DNA of 14,552 nucleotides from Geobacter sp. (GTDB lineage Bacteria; Desulfobacterota; Desulfuromonadia; Geobacterales; Geobacteraceae). Where the stretch lies: the NCBI GenBank assembly GCA_003499925.1, contig DNRQ01000142.1:202-14753 (forward strand). The letters are read 5' to 3'. The notes beneath the pieces are model-generated. The model saw nothing but the letters and a program-made list of their open reading frames with translations. It made no database searches and had not been told where the DNA came from. Shown here one piece after another: positions 13,944 to 14,552 of this stretch. A program made the translations under genes and the position numbers. Each line of letters begins with the position of its first letter. Position 1 is the stretch's first letter.

Positions 13944-14552
13944 TTAACCGTTGAGGCACGCCTTGCTCGGAGCCTGCCCCAGTTGCCTCTGTGCCCGCAG
14001 GCGCTGCGTCATGGCCGGCACGATCTGGAACAGGTCGCCTACGATGCCGTAATGGGCAACTTCAAAGATGGGGGCATCCCTGTCCCGGTTGATGGCGATC
14101 ACCAGATCGGAATCCTGCATGCCGACCAGGTGCTGGATGGCGCCGCTGATGCCGCAGGCGATGTAGATCTTGGGACGCACGGTCTTGCCGGTCTGGCCGA
14201 CCTGACGCTCATGAGGCATCCAGCCGGCATCCACGGCGCTTCTCGACGCCCCGACCACCCCGCCCAGCTCTTCGGCAAGCTCATGAAGGATGGCGAAATT
14301 CTCTCTGCCCATCATGCCGCGACCGCCGGAAACGATGAACTCGGCGGCGGCAACGTCGACCTGGTCCTGCTTATGGTCGATGATGATTTCCAGCACCTTG
14401 GTCAGCATGTCTGCTTCCCTCACCCGGCAGGTGACCGGGACGATGGTGCCGCTTTTACCCTCCGCGCGCTCCGACATCTGCATGACGTGAGGCCGGACCG
14501 TTGCCATCTGGGGCCGGAACTTGTCACACATGATGGTGGCCATGATGTTGCC
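13944..14552 (-). CDS. etfA: Electron transfer flavoprotein alpha subunit, C-terminal part (5' end outside the window)
   Basis: The frame enters from the right edge as GNIMATIMCDKFRPQMATVRP and gives 202 residues before the stop. This is the C-terminal, FAD-binding half of EtfA. SGGRGMMGRENF is followed by the helix HELAEELGG, then VGASRSAVDAGWMPHERQVG, GKTVRPKIYIACGISGAIQH and INRDRDAPIFEVAHYGIVGD, the full set of FAD-contact motifs. With EtfB (expected further right) it collects electrons from acyl-CoA dehydrogenases. The membrane Fe-S gene is 194 bases downstream in the same direction and is its likely electron acceptor. The last 15 or so residues are a non-conserved tail. A methionine at 14543 could be misread as a start, but it is internal to the FAD domain. 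Confidence 0.95.
   Translation of the reverse strand, partial: GNIMATIMCDKFRPQMATVRPHVMQMSERAEGKSGTIVPVTCRVREADMLTKVLEIIIDHKQDQVDVAAAEFIVSGGRGMMGRENFAILHELAEELGGVVGASRSAVDAGWMPHERQVGQTGKTVRPKIYIACGISGAIQHLVGMQDSDLVIAINRDRDAPIFEVAHYGIVGDLFQIVPAMTQRLRAQRQLGQAPSKACLNG

Overview
The window reads as chromosome of a GC-rich, motile anaerobic deltaproteobacterium, most likely of the Geobacter group (Geobacterales). This rests on four things: a poly-HAMP methyl-accepting chemotaxis protein of the type common there, an etfA gene followed by a membrane-bound CCG-domain Fe-S oxidoreductase, a PPi-type phosphofructokinase, and C/G-rich palindromic intergenic repeats. No sequence search was run, so the taxonomic call is inference. 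Nearly all genes lie on the minus strand; only the chemotaxis receptor is on the plus strand. No rRNA, tRNA, CRISPR array, transposase or phage gene is visible.

Layout from left to right. Positions 1-1535 (minus) hold a 3'-truncated AspT/YidE-like transporter with two central RCK_C domains. Positions 1536-2060 are a divergent intergenic region with an extended -10 promoter candidate for the transporter and a sigma-28 (FliA)-like promoter candidate for the receptor. Positions 2061-4253 (plus) hold the receptor, closed by a strong 16-bp-stem terminator. Positions 4331-4833 are a repeat-rich convergent gap: C/G-rich palindromes in inverted pairs, then a 222-bp segment bounded by 19-bp inverted repeats and filled with four 33-34 bp tandem units, ending one base before the next stop codon. 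Positions 4834-7058 (minus) are a two-gene operon, PPi-type phosphofructokinase then RNA 3'-phosphate cyclase (rtcA), behind a good sigma-70 promoter. Positions 7199-8782 (minus) encode a membrane GGDEF-EAL protein. Positions 8913-9233 (minus) encode a small carboxymuconolactone-decarboxylase-like protein without redox cysteines. Positions 9424-9711 (minus) encode an unrecognised 95-residue protein with its own promoter. Positions 9949-11565 (minus) encode a REC-GAF-like-HD-GYP response regulator. Positions 11761-13749 (minus) encode an ETF:(methyl)menaquinone oxidoreductase-like membrane Fe-S protein, and 13944-14552 (minus) the 3' part of etfA.

Functional themes. EtfA and the membrane Fe-S protein form an electron path from acyl-CoA dehydrogenases to the quinone pool. 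The GGDEF-EAL and HD-GYP proteins, about 1.2 kb apart, both act on cyclic di-GMP, and the chemotaxis receptor has a FliA-type promoter, so motility and lifestyle control are represented on both sides. The PFK-rtcA pair joins central carbon metabolism to RNA end processing with an 11-bp gap. I see no obvious new defence or mobile system. The least conventional features are the inverted-repeat-bounded tandem-repeat element behind rtcA, the paired palindromes at two loci, and the pfk-rtcA pairing.
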